A stretch of 64,000 bases of DNA from Takifugu bimaculatus (taxonomy: Eukaryota > Chordata > Actinopteri > Tetraodontiformes > Tetraodontidae), in contig CP034984.1 in assembly GCA_004026145.2 (NCBI GenBank), positions 1,833,946 through 1,897,945 on the forward strand. Direction: 5' to 3'. This document shows, piece after piece, positions 12,030 to 24,813 of the stretch. Within the stretch, counting starts at the first letter, position 1. Every line of letters begins with the position of its first letter. The notes below the pieces were generated by a model that was not told the origin of the DNA, ran no database searches, and saw nothing but the letters and a program-made list of their open reading frames with translations. The position numbers and the translations under genes were made by a program.

Positions 12030-15000
12030 CAGCTGCAGCAGCAGGCATCTGTATGCAGCGCAGAGAGGACACAGATGATTAATGTGTGTCATGGCTAACT
12101 CTGGGCTCTGCACTCTTTAGCATTTATAGTGTGTCTTCCTCTTCCTCGCCTTCACAATCCTTTTCCAGCTTGAACAACTTCTTCAGCCAGTCTTTATGTC
12201 CTGCTGTAGAAGGAACGGTTTCTTTTCAGAGCTAAAGTGATAGATGTAGCATCAGAGAGTGTGGTGGATTTCTTTTTCTTCCTTCGTCACGATCGGGCCA
12301 ATTCTCCACTATGATTATCACCTTCCTTCTTCTCCACCATGTACACAGATGCCCGTCAACGTAATTAATATGCTTATCTATGAAAAACAGACTTGTTTTG
12401 AAGTCCGTGAAGCCGAACCTTTTAAAAACACATTGTTCACTTTTGGAGCCAACATTCATGCAAAAATGATGCTGCTGTGGAAAAAGAAGTTGAAAGTTGT
12501 GGGTGCCAATCCACAGCACAATTCTCTGTCATAATGGTATTTATGGGCATTAAGCAGTTGGGATTATATTGATTGACATTTGACTCAGATGTACAATATG
12601 CTCAAATAATATTTATTTATAAATAATATTTTTTAAATAATTCAAAATGGCTATGTCACAAGCTACTGTTTTTTTATTGCTTTGTGGTTTATAGATAACA
12701 GGGATAAAACAATTCTAGAAGTGAATAATACACTTTGTGACTAATAGTTTTAAATGATGTATTATTATGACCAGGGTAATGAAAAGTCTAGACTGTGTGG
12801 AAAACAATGAGATTAACATAAAAGGCGTGAGTAAAGGCTGGCGTTGGCAGCCTGACAGGTTTAATTAACCTTAATCTCGTAGCAGTAGACTTATCATACA
12901 AACCCATCATAAAGGCATCGGAAATCATGACGGAATTGTTCTCTAAATGTGTTTGAAACAATCGTTTCCTGAAGAAAGACAACATAATAAGGTTTTTTCT
13001 TTCTCCCTTGGATGGCTGCAGAAAATATCTGTGGGGCACCGAGCGCTGTGAGCGTGTGGTGGAGGGAATATTACTGCAGTGTCACGATGTGTTTTTATTC
13101 TGTCATCCTCATCCCTCAGGGCAGAACCACATTCACAAGCGCGTTGCCTTCTGCTTCTCTTTGGCAGGAAGCGCTTCGACGTACTGTACGTTTTTACAAA
13201 ACAGACACAAAAGGCACAAGTGTGGAGTAGAATATGTGACATTATACACACATACACAGTCACCTTCAGCTAGGTGCCTGCTGCTGGAGCCGGGTTAAGT
13301 ACTGCGTCGCCAGTCCATCTAGGTATCGCCTCCCTCCTCCCCTGTCCTCATCTCTTTTCCTCCCAAGGACAAGGAGACCCGCTGTACGACGGGACGCCAT
13401 TTATCACCGCAGGAACAATTACTGGAGACGTTTCATTGTCAGAAAATTTCAAGCCAATTCTTCCTCCCCATCTTTAGCTCTCTTTATCTTCCGTCTCCCC
13501 CTGTGTTTCTTTCTTGTTCGGCTCCCATATGCTCCTTTTCTTTCCTTCCCCATAATGCCTCTTTACACGGCTCCTCGTCAGCTACGTTGCAGGTCAGACT
13601 CTCATTAGCTCGCGCCCATCTTTATAGATCACAGCACAGAGGTTGTGGGGGACCGTGTTCTGCTCTATGTTAAATTTTCTTTTTTCTTTTCGGAAAATTG
13701 CATCTGATACTGTCTCTCCAACCCTATGTTTTAATGACATGGCACAATATGAAGGGAAGAAAAGAGAGTCAGTTTGCCAATCTGTGATCACACATGCAGG
13801 CTGTGTCTCAGTAAATCACAGCTGAACAGCGTGGAAGGAACTGCCAAAGATGCCTCAGATATACAATATAATAGGGGGCCTCTTCTAGAGCTTTAGTTCT
13901 GTTTTGGCACATTTCTTATTAAAAAGTATGTTATTTTGTCTTCACAGCAGCGATTTTAAAAGCAGGGCAAAGCAAAGGTTCACATGTGTCTCCCTGTGCT
14001 GAAATGCTCCACAGGGGTCAAGACACCATGCAGCTAAAGTGCTTTAATAACAGAAAAAGGCAATATTTGATTCTGAGGCTGCGGTGAAATCTGCTTCAGA
14101 CAGTAAGGTGGTTCATTCACACGTGAGACAGCAACTTTGGGTCTTACATTGCATTTTGACATTCAAAATTGCAGAATGGAGCAGACGCTTGGGTTTATGT
14201 GCACTGATTGTGAGTGCTGATATGAACACTATCTTTTTTTGTCGCTGGGAATATTAGAAAGTTCTGGGCTGAAGCACAGAGTGAGATGCGGTCCCTGCCG
14301 TGAGCTGGGCATCTGTCCCTTCCGTTTGTGTCTCTTATTTCTTATTTCTTTCAGAATGGGTGCAGGGAGGACCAGACACACAAAGGGGAGATGAAGTTGA
14401 GTAGAAATCCAGAAACTGAAATAAAAAATGATAAGCATATGCATGTCTTAGTCCTTTATGGATGGACACTTAGCTCCGCGAGCCACAGCTGGTTTTAGCC
14501 GCAGCCAGACACCCTGGGGAGCTCTCAGGCATTCCAACTGGTCTCTATCTGTGATATAGTACTGATATGAGTTAAAAGAGGCTGGAGAGGCAGAGGAAAC
14601 AAAGACCTGGCGAGCCTGCACAAGTGAGTAGAGACAGTGGTTTTACCTCCAGTGAAAAAAGTGAAAGGAGAATAGGTTGTTATGTTCTGTGCTGCGTTCT
14701 GCAGACGTCTGGAGTCACCTTTCCTGTAGCTTTAATAGAAATGTTGCCAGACACTTCCAGTTTTTGCATTCTGCCATTCTATCGCTCTTTTAATTTCCAT
14801 CTTGGTAACTGAATCCAAGAATAGACCTAAGCCTCGGACAATCCATATAGAGTCTAATATATCTGAGTGGGCCTGGGCAATGTTTTAGAAGCACTAAATA
14901 GATGCTCCACATAATCAACTTTGCATATTTGATGTGAGGCACTCTCCAGAGTGGGCAGGCTTTCAAATGTAAATTTTACTTGCAAACTTAAATCATTTAG

Positions 15001-15170
15001 TGCATTTTACTTCAAGCACATCTTTGACAACAATAAATCACAAGGTTGCTGCATCCATTAGCAAATTGGCTCTGCAGTAGATGGGAGAATAAATAGTGAG
15101 AGCGAGAGTCTGCGGCAGCCGTGTTTCATAATCAGCAGTAACGGTTTAAGAGCCTCAGACACTGCAGCAG

Positions 15171-15175
15171 ACACA

Positions 15176-15207
<32 letters not shown>
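15171..15207. repeat. (AC)n microsatellite
   Basis: AC repeats with one ccc interruption near 15178-15180, lying about 130 bp from the minus-strand LINE remnant. Confidence 0.93.
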
Positions 15208-15211
<4 letters not shown>

Positions 15212-15333
15212 GGCTGTCCATTACACCATAAGGATCTTTGACTCAGATTTATATATACATATAAAGGTCTATGTTACAAAGGACCAATGTGTGCACATGT
15301 GAAGAAAGCTTTGAGTGTGCAAAAACTATTTAC

Positions 15334-16064
15334 TGAGGGGGATCAGGGTCGTCCAGGATGGAGAGCTTTTTGTTCGGAGTCTCTCTGTCTGTCCCTGTTG
15401 TAAAGGAGCAATGTCATCTTCACCAGTCTTTCTAGATGCATAGCGCCACTCGAGCATAGAGAAGAACACCAGCCTGTAATGCTGAAGGTCCCCGCGGCCG
15501 CCTCCTGTACAGCACCACCCGTCCTGTTACTTCCAACGGCTGTCCCAAACACCTGTAGTTCCTGCACCACTTCACCCTTCTTCTCCTCCACCCTCCATTT
15601 CTACCCCCCTCTCCCGTCTATCCCTGATGAACACCACCATTAAATGTCAGTTCTTCAGCATATGCTTTGACTCTGAGTTGTAATTGTCAGGCGTGTACGG
15701 GTGAACAGACAGGGTGGAGAACTGGCCCTCATGATTCCCCGTTGCTGTGGACCACAGTGTCAGGCGAGATTATGTCCCTCAGTCAGTGATTCTGTAATAT
15801 GGGCCAACAGGTTGGATTATTCACCACCCATATGTCATCTTAGCAGGAGGTGCTAAATGGTGTTGAAGGCGCTGATGAAGTCAGAGAATATGATCCTGAC
15901 AGTTCCAATCCCTTATATAACCAGTTGAGCATCAGGCCTTTGCAGCAGATAGAGGATAGCTTCATCGACCACCACTTTCTCCTCCTCGTACGTGAACTGC
16001 GTGAACCAAGAGTCCAGAGGAGCCTGAGCAAGAACCATTCAGTGGTCTTCATTATATCTGGCAT
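15334..16064 (-). mobile_element. Degenerate non-LTR retrotransposon (CR1/L2/Rex1-type LINE) reverse-transcriptase remnant
   Basis: On the minus strand, broken frames recover the order of a fish LINE reverse transcriptase. First is an IMKTTEWFLLRLLW segment near 16060, resembling the usual VMKTLERLVLAHL. Next is VDEAILYLLQR near 15950, and then the catalytic motif A region GTVRIIFSDFISAFNTI at 15856-15906. Last come weakly preserved traces of the GAPQGTVL and VVDFRR segments, and near the 3' end LSILDDPDPPQ (typically LLSIMDNPxHPLH) around 15335-15370. Multiple stops and frameshifts make it inactive. No endonuclease domain or 5' part is recognised; minus-strand upstream sequence runs into a (CA)n/(CT)n array at 16268-16347. 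The clade is assigned from the DFSSAFNTI-type motif and could be CR1, L2 or Rex1. It sits antisense to PACRG. Confidence 0.8.
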
Positions 16065-16266
16065 TGTGGTGATTGGTTGGGACCTTCAGGGGTTGGAGTA
16101 GCACATTCTCTGAGCACATTTAGATGCTCCTGAATGAGCTCTTCTCAGTACCTCTGGGTCCTCTACAGGAAACCAGGGTGCATCCTTTTTGTCTCCCAAT
16201 TTGTAGCACACCACCTCGGTGTATGGCTCTGATCTCCATCTCATCCCCATTCTGTCAGTCTCTGTC

Positions 16267-16267
<1 letters not shown>

Positions 16268-16324
<57 letters not shown>

Positions 16325-16347
16325 CTCTCTCTCTCTCTCTCTCTCTT
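16268..16347. repeat. Compound (CA)n-(CT)n microsatellite
   Basis: A long uninterrupted CA array (16268-16322) is followed by atg and a CT array (16325-16347). The minus-strand LINE remnant ends about 200 bp to the left. Confidence 0.97.
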
Positions 16348-18034
16348 GTTGGGTGTTTTTTCCTCCAGGTTTCATTTGGAGAGTTTTATTGTACTTTGGT
16401 AAGTGCCAGTTGCAGTGCCAGGCCCTTGTTAGAGGAATGTGGCAGACATAATACCCTCTCCTTTCATGAGCATAAAAAGAGAGAGTGATGAGGAGGAGTA
16501 ACGGGGCCAATTAGAGGCCTGGAGCAGTTGTTGAGTACTGGTCTGGGCCGGGCTATTGTGTGCAGGTGTGTGTACAGTGAGCATGTTCCTGCAGGTTCTA
16601 CTCTATAGGTAATGTGTTTACAGTGAGGAAATACACAAGTTTTTTGGTGGTCGTTGTCCAGAATAATTGGACCGTAAAATCTGTGTGCTTTACTGTTGGG
16701 GGACTTTTGAACAGAGTCTTTATGATTGTTTGAATCTAGTGGATTTTGTGAAATGCTATTTGTTGTCTTGTTTCTCACACTGAGCATCTTTAAGGATTCT
16801 GTTTACATCTTTTGCTAATTAACAGGACAATAAACAGGCTGCATCTTATTAAAGCTTATTAAAGCAGTCGCTGTATATTTCCCCAGACAGAGTCTAACTG
16901 GCTGTCCGCAGCATGTTAATCACACTCCTCTGTCTGGAGCACTCCCGCCGCTTCCTCTGTCTTCAAAGTCAAGTACAATAACCTCTTCCCCAACGTTACC
17001 GCACAGACTTTGCTGTATCTCCATCAAGGTATCTATTTCATCTACTAATTTCTCTCTCTTTCAAGTGGAGGCTTCATCAGTTTGGCGTCACCAAAGAAAA
17101 ACACCCAGGTCCTCTTGACCTTTTGGATTTTTCCGATGCTACGGCCAACAAGTGAAGTGTGAGTGGATCCATCAGGCTTTGGGTGACTAACCCATCATTA
17201 TCAGCCAAAGAAGTGGAACATCCAAATAATAAGGGCTGGAAGTGAGAGTATGGCACAGCTCTGTCAACACTCTCGGCTTTATGTGGCGTGGAATCTCTCT
17301 TTTTGGATGGGAGCGTATGGCAGTAATCCGACCTACAGATAATAAGACCCCATGTCATAAATCCTCTCCGAAGACTAAGGCCCTTAAACTCATATTTGCT
17401 CATTCTGACAGGGCATGCACTGTTTGCTGCTCACAAGGAATCGCCTCCTTGCTTATTTTTGCCTGGTTATAGGAGTGAAACTCATAAAATAGTCAAACTC
17501 TTTAAATATCAGCTGCCCTCATATCTACAGAGAGGATATCTACACAGCGTTCAATATAGTTTAGGCATGCACTGTGTAAAGGTTCGTCCCTAGAGATCAC
17601 GAGTCAGGAGCAGAAGCAACTTTCAGATGTTGTCATTGCATTTTTAAGAGGTAATAAATACCAAATTCTGAATTAATTTAGGCATGGGGAGTGGTAAAAA
17701 TAAAAACAAAATTTAATAAAACATGTTGAAGTCGGTGTCGTCCATAATGGTCGACCCAGTTCCAGGAATATCTGTCTGTTTTTCCAACCTCTGAGTGGTT
17801 CCAGGCGTGGTGGGTGCTGTGTGGCCAGCTGTTGGTCAGATAAACTGCGTTGGGCCTGCCAAGCTGGTTGCCTCTTTCAGCCTGCTCAGATCTTCAGGGC
17901 TCCCCGATAGCTTTGCTCAGCTCTGGCAGAAGAGCTAATTAAAACGAGGCTAAATTAACAACTCTTTCGTAAGCCGGCCTGCCTCGCTCGTTTGAAAGCC
18001 TCCTCTTGGCTTTTATTTTCTTGCACCTCGGTCT

Positions 18035-18074
18035 ACACACACACACATGCACACACACATGCACACACACACAC
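18035..18074. repeat. Interrupted (AC)n microsatellite
   Basis: AC runs broken by regularly spaced atgc interruptions. Confidence 0.92.
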
Positions 18075-21000
18075 GCTCATCCATTCTATCCTCATTGACC
18101 TATATCTCTGCGAGGCTGGCTGCTGCAGAAACATGTGTTTACCTTTAGGGGTTTTATAATAATTAAACTCCTGTGCTCTTTCTGCCGCCTTTGTTTTCTA
18201 CTTATGTGTTTACTTAATTGGCATTCAATGTGCTGTAATTCTATTAGTTCCTGAAAAGGTCAGGGTCAGAGGCGATTGGCTCCTGGCAGTCCAGCTTGTG
18301 AATCACGGAGCACTGGATCCCTTTTCAAGGTACAAGCCATTTAGAAGGGCTGTGTTGGAACTTTCTTTGTGACCTTTGAGGGAAACAATTGAAATGACAA
18401 AACAGCAGCATTCAGTCAGTTGTGCAAGGTGTAGCATTTGAAATCTAAAAGTTATTTGTTACTGAGTGCACAAACCAGATCCAGAGATAAACTCTAGTAG
18501 ACGTTATTACATGACAGTAAGTAATTTACCTTGGCCTTTTTTCATATTAATTATATCCTAATCAGTATTTTAGGCTTCTAATATAGTTAATGGTAAGACA
18601 GCTATCACAGCCTCTTGAGGAAAATGCAGCATTAGCTAAAAATGTCTGTGTGAACCCGTGCATTAATATACCTATGTGCTGCCAGGTCTTTGTTCCAGTA
18701 ACCCAGAAATTTTGAAGTATTTAAATTTTAAACCCACATAAAGTAGTCTACATGGCCCCTGCTGCATTCGGCCTTTTAATAATGGATGAGGTGGAACAGA
18801 TAAGCATTTGTAATGGGAACTGGGCTGAAGACGGGCTATTCCAGACAGGAACCTCCGCTGACCCCGATCAGCAGTGGAATTATGCAGGAATGGACAAAAA
18901 CAGTTGAATGGTGTGGTGCATGAGGAGCCTCTGCCGTTTAGTGCTTTACATTCAACAATAATAGCATTAGACCATATCTGCAACAGTTTATTTCATGATT
19001 AGAATAGTGACATAAAAAAGCCCAGAGACTTGTTGAGACAGAAACACTGTTCATCTTTACCAATTTTTGTCACGAAGGAATTGTGAGAACTTTGGGTAGT
19101 TAACAGCATTAGAGTGGTGGCTGTGATGCTGCATGTCTGCCTGGTCTGCAGCCATTTAATGGGCCTTTTTAAATAGGAGGCTACATGCTTTTGCAGCTCT
19201 GCTTCATTCCATATATTTAACAGATTCTCTCTCCATGATCCACCTCTGCGGATGGTGCTGATTATGGTTAATTATGTTGATGAATGGCAACGCTGAGGGT
19301 GCTCCATCAGCATTTCATAATCTTTTCTCTCTCTCCTCTTTATCATAACAAAGCTCAGATGGTGCTGTCCATGAAGCTCCGATGCATATATGAAGTGAGC
19401 TCTGAATTAGACAGGATTCTCAAGAGCGGAGATCTTTCAGGAACCCACTAAGAGGAGAGCATTCTTAATTGTAAGATGCCATTTAGGTATTGGTTATTTA
19501 GTTCTTGATATATGGATTCTGCTCCCAGCTCAATATACTGTGAAGACTCTCGGTCCAAAATCTATCACAATTACAGACTGGCAGAGCCCATTTCAATGTC
19601 AAATGGGTTCATTTTTGTACAGGGGGAGGAAGTTGCGATGCCTTCTCCATCTTAATTTACGTCACAATTTCTGCTTTAATATTTTATAGATGATTCTGGG
19701 GTTTTGTCATGATTGTCATTGTGTGTGTCACACATCAAGCAAAGCACCAAACCTGAGCGCACCTTTAGAAAATGGATCTCATATAGAATCACCTCCAAAT
19801 AAAGCCACTCCTCTTCTGAACCATAAAGAGGCTATTAATTCACCTGTACAGCTTATTATATCTTTGAAAAAGTTATATTTCCTTTGTGTTTGTGACTAAA
19901 CCCTTCAGGGGTGTTTATTTAGGAGTAAATTGCATGCAGCAGGTCCTCCAGTGACATTGCTCTGCAGTCAGGATTACGCCCCGTCTCCATCCCGCCTCTC
20001 GTCTAATTGGCTTAGATGAATATCTAAAGAGCCAAAGCTGGGTTTAAGCCATGCAATTAGTAGAGTGCTGTTATTGAATTTATGTGAGCGCCACAGAGTG
20101 TGTGTCACGCGCAGCCTGTAAATCACACCCCATACGTGTTGCATACTTTACATGCTGTAAAATGTTTATTTATAGAAAGCGGGGAAGAGGGAGTCAGTTT
20201 AAGAAAATTGCTTGAAATTCAATATGCTGTGCAATTATGGTGTGTAATAGCCTGTAAAATCCTAATATCTATTCAGCCACTTGGAAAGGCACAAGAAATG
20301 GCTTGACCACTTAGCCCACTTTCTCTGGCCTCTTCCTGGCTATGACAGACGACCCTGTCTGGAGAGCAGAAAGGAGTAATACACGCCATATTTCATTCAA
20401 AATGCCTCTCTCTGGATCCCCACTCTTTGGGTTTCAGAGGCACTTCAGCCTTCCCTGATTTCTCCTGAGCCACGCCGGTGATTACCACCAGTGCATCAGC
20501 AGAGATAATAAAGCACAGGCCTGCCGGACGCAGATGTTTTTCACTTGTTTTCTAAATGCTTCGCATTATTTACTAGTCAAAAATGAATTTGGAATCCACG
20601 CAATATGTTCAGGAAGTCTAAAAAACTGTTGCGGCATAAGTGATTATTCCGTCTAAACAAGTGAGCTTTGATTTAATGGAATGTCTCCTGGTTATAATGT
20701 AAATAGGTCAGCTACTGCAGACGTGCACATTCAAATTTAGACATTAAGTTCGAAAAGGAGGAGACCGAAAGGAGAACGCGTGTTTTTGTTGTTATTATTT
20801 GCTGCACACGGTATTAATGCAGAAAATTAATTCTGCCTAAAAGTATACACAGAATTTGAATTCGAATAGACCTTCAGCCGCTCCACTTTCTTGTGTGCAG
20901 GGATATCAGAAAATAGTGGCAAAGAAGTTGCAGTGACTTGATTAATGTTCAGAACTCAAGTCTGCTTCTCTTCAGTGAGGCTCGTAGCTACGGTGTCCTG

Positions 21001-21211
21001 CAAAAACACTCGAGAAGGATGGAGAGACAAAATGGATTAATTACTCTGAAGAGGTAGATATTCAAAACGGAAGGAGGCAGAGGGTCGCCCGGGGGCCACG
21101 CTCCTGTGTTTGCTTGCATCAAATGCAAAAAGGATAAAGTGGCAGCACTTCATCCCGTAGCTGCTCACCTTTTCATCGGTTGCTGCCAGTAAAAGGTCCA
21201 CACCGGATGAA

Positions 21212-21234
21212 CCCCCCCCCCCCCAAAAAAAAAA
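21212..21234. repeat. Poly-C / poly-A junction
   Basis: Thirteen C are followed directly by ten A. Confidence 0.9.
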
Positions 21235-23213
21235 CGACCTGAGCATACAACAATAGAGATTTATGTCTGCAGGGTGACCGACAGACACCAGGCCGCCACG
21301 TAACAACAGAATTTAATCTGCCGCGCTCACGCTGTCCCATCACCAGAAGTATCCCCTTCTGTGACCCTTGACCCACCCCGGTGTAACTCTGAGCTCATAG
21401 TGTGGAAAGGACTGTTCCATCCAGGGCTTAGAGCTCAAACTGCACCATCATTTTCCCAACGTGTCATCACCCTGAAGGGTCATGCGAGCGCCTGCTACCT
21501 CAGCCGCTGGTGGTGGGTGCATGTGGGTGTGTTTCACCTCAAATCCTTTTAGTCTCCCCAGTTACATTTACACCCTTTTTGTGCTGTTTTGGTGCTGTTT
21601 GTTTCCAGCAGGAGGACTCGGATATGACTGGGGCTACAGCATGCGCCGTGGTGCGTTCATATGATTAACAAATGATCAGAGCCAGACTCCGAAGCAGGAA
21701 TCCTGCAGAAGTAGTCACAGTTCTGAACATGGGGAGCGCTCCGATTCACGCGGCACTACATTTCCAGCAACATTTCAAAAGCTCGCTTTCATCCCACTCA
21801 TAAGGCCCCGCTTGTCGAGCACATTAGTCAGCCTCCCTGAAACAATCCTTTCCTTTTAGATTCCCTCAAAGTCCTCTCAAAGGCCTCCAGTGAAAGAGTT
21901 GAACCATGGGACCGAAGATGCTATCATCAATGTGAAGAAACGGCAGAACTCTGCCTGCAGATGGATGATGGGGCCGTCTGCGTAAGTGGGCCTCCTGGTG
22001 AATAAAGCTTCATTCTTTTTAGCCATTATCTCATCCGACCCGTCATTTGGACAGCTGCCACTCAAACAGTCGATCCCCATTGATCACCAAAGCTTTTCCC
22101 TCAGATGAGAGGGACCCAACCCTGGATGCACATAAGCATCAGTCTGCCCAGCAAACACTCATCTCTTCATTTCTCCCACTCAGGTTAAAATGGAGCGCCA
22201 CGGTCTTAGCTTTCTCTCACAGTTAGCTTTCTCCTTTAAGGATGACAGATTGATCTCCTTGTTAGGATCAAAAGGATATTTCTTCAAAAGAATATTTCTA
22301 CCACTTTCTTCCCATTGTCAGGTGTTTTAATTCATTCTACTGAACCACTACCACTACCTCTACTGATCCATGGTGTATCTGCCACTTATTGCAGCGTCAC
22401 ACTCTCTTTATTAGTTTTCCGTGTACGCTTTCTGATCCAGCTCTGGCGTCTCCGTCCTCTTGGCAGCAGTTGGCTTTATCCGTGTACAATCACATCATTC
22501 CAGCAGGGAAAAAAAGAAAAACAGCTGATCATCCTCTGATTTATCGTCACCTTTGTGGCAGCATCGCCTGGAAACCCGTCAGATCTGTGGGTGATCCAGG
22601 AAAAACAGCTCTGCTGCAGCCATGTCTGGATGAACCAGACCTCTGGTTACCTTGAGTCTCCTCTCCAGGCTACATTGGAAGGAGACTCTAAACACATCCT
22701 TTAAGACCTTTAAATAAACCCTGCTGGTCACAGCTCTGCAGTTTTGTGTCCAGTGCATCTCCGTGAGTCCAAACTTAACATCTGCCGTCCAGAGAACGTG
22801 GGCTTTCCACTGGCAAGCAGGTCCCGTTGGGCAGCGGGCCAAGCTTTGACAGGCGTCCTGCCTCTGCTGCTCGCTGCTGAGAGTACACAGCGGATTGCTA
22901 CTGATGCTGCAGATCCTGTGTGCCTCTCCACGGCTTAGGGAGGGGATTACTGACTCAGCACATTTGGCACCAGCATTCGCAGCTGGATTCATTTGTTGAA
23001 TTTGTTATGTTGAAAATAGTTTTTTACTTAGTCACTGGTGCTGCTCCCGATGTTTTGGCCGGAACAAGGTACCACAGGGATGTTCATTAAACAAATGCTC
23101 TTCATGTTCTTCAGGGCTAGTTTCCCTCCCGTGTTGCATTTTATTGAGTTTGAGTTTGCAGATTGCAATAACTCAAACCAAGTAATCCAAATCCTCTTCA
23201 GACCGATAACTCT

Positions 23214-23325
23214 AAACGGAGGACACTTGAATCTCCGGGGAAACCCATGCAAAACTGTACAGAGATAAGGCTCAAGCCTGGAATTGAACCTGAAACCTAG
23301 AGAGATATTATTAACTAAGGTTGAA
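23214..23325 (-). mobile_element. Probable LINE (L2-like) 3'-tail fragment
   Basis: The plus-strand text contains ggaaacccatgcaaaact, then aaggctcaagcctggaattg and aacctgaaacct. This resembles the very common fish L2-type tail, which reads gaaacccatgcaaactccac...gggattcgaaccyggaacct in this orientation, so the element would lie on the minus strand. It is highly diverged, with no target-site duplication or ggatggat-type end visible. It could instead be a tRNA-like SINE body, since ggaattgaacc resembles a decayed B box. Confidence 0.4.
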
Positions 23326-24780
23326 CTAAATGTGAGGGAAATGAGGCGTTCCAGCATAGCTAATGGAAACAAATGTGCCTATGTGTGCAGTCAATATCTG
23401 ATCTTTGTTTTCTTATTCTATTGATCCACGTGCATAAGTGATGGCAGACAGTCTGCTAAAACCACCCTGTTATGAGAACCAACATTTGTCACGGTCCCTA
23501 TTGTTTCGGTGCGTTGTTGTTGGTAAAATCAATGCATCGCGTGCTCGGTGTAAACAAGCATGTTTGAGAGACATTTTTAGCAGTGTAACACAGTCATCCG
23601 GGGCCCGTATGATGACAGATACATGCCTGTGCGTTCACATAAACACGCATATACACAAATACTCCTCATAGTTTCCGTTTCCGTCGCAAACAGCCAGTGA
23701 TGGATTGGGCCATTCCATTTTAAACAGGGAGAAAACACATGCCCCAGGGACCCGTGTGTGTGGAAGTACTTTGAAGTGTCCACATTTAATTCTTCGGTAT
23801 GATAAATGAGAGGAGAGCAGTGGTTGTAGCCTGTGAGGAAAAAGTGCTCGCTCAACGAGGGAAGTAGCAACAAATGTAGCGATGGCTGATAAGCCGAATC
23901 TGTCTCTCGCTCCCTGCTTGCTGCGCTGCTCCCTGCGAGCCCCCATAGACAGATAACCAATGCTTTCTATCAATCAAAGCCATCAATGGCTGGCTACAGA
24001 TTAGAGACAGATTTTGGGGCTGATTGGAGGGGAAATGCTGATTACACCTCCCTCTCTCCGACTTGATTAGGCTCTGCCTGCGTGTTGTCAAGCTCAGCTG
24101 CTCAGCTGTAATCACTGAGAGCTAAGAGCAGGGGCCGTACAGACAAGACAAAGATGCAATCAGACCATTAACCGGCAAACTGTGACTTTTGCGACCACGG
24201 CCGGGGCGCGTGAATGTCCAGAATGACACAGAATCTTTGCTAACGGCACGTGAATATAAGGCAAAGTTCATTTGGATAGTGTTTCTGTCTTCTTCCTTCC
24301 CTCCTTTTCTCATTTACTCACCATTCTGGCCTACTTCCATCACAGGGAGCAGCGTCTTTGCTTTATTTAGCTTCTTCACCTTTAGAAGTGGAGCAGGCTT
24401 CAGACAGCTTCTCCCCTGCCCCTCAACGTCTCCTCCTCTTGGACCCGCTCCACACCAGACTAGACTCAGGAACCTGCCTGCAGAAAAAAGGAAAGGAGCA
24501 AATCAGGCTTGATTGTGTTTGACTGTTTGACCATAATTTGACCATTTGGAACTGCCCATAAACACATTGGATTTCACTACCGTTGCCAGCATAACAAGCT
24601 CCTGAATGAAAATGTCCCCTCTTTTTAAACGGGAAGAGAAAATGCACTTTCTCAATTTTCTTAATAGCAACACCAACAAAAGCAGTGCGTTTGCTATTGT
24701 CACCAGTTTAATTATTCTGGCTCTTTTGTTGCTCAAAATATAACATTTGAGACTCTTGGCAATACATTTCTCTTTATCTT

Positions 24781-24813
24781 TGTGCGTGTGTGTGTGTGTG
24801 TGTTTGTGTGTGT
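24781..24813. repeat. (TG)n microsatellite
   Basis: A TG run with a single TTT interruption. Confidence 0.92.

Noticed and set aside
12601..12650. AT-rich near-palindromic stretch
   Set aside because: The perfect core is only 14 bp of A/T sequence, expected by chance in AT-rich intron.
22579..22992. 137-codon minus-strand frame with a HVLWTADVKF segment faintly like a Tc1/mariner transposase
   Set aside because: The similarity is limited to a few residues, the surrounding DDE-region landmarks are absent, and no terminal inverted repeats are seen.
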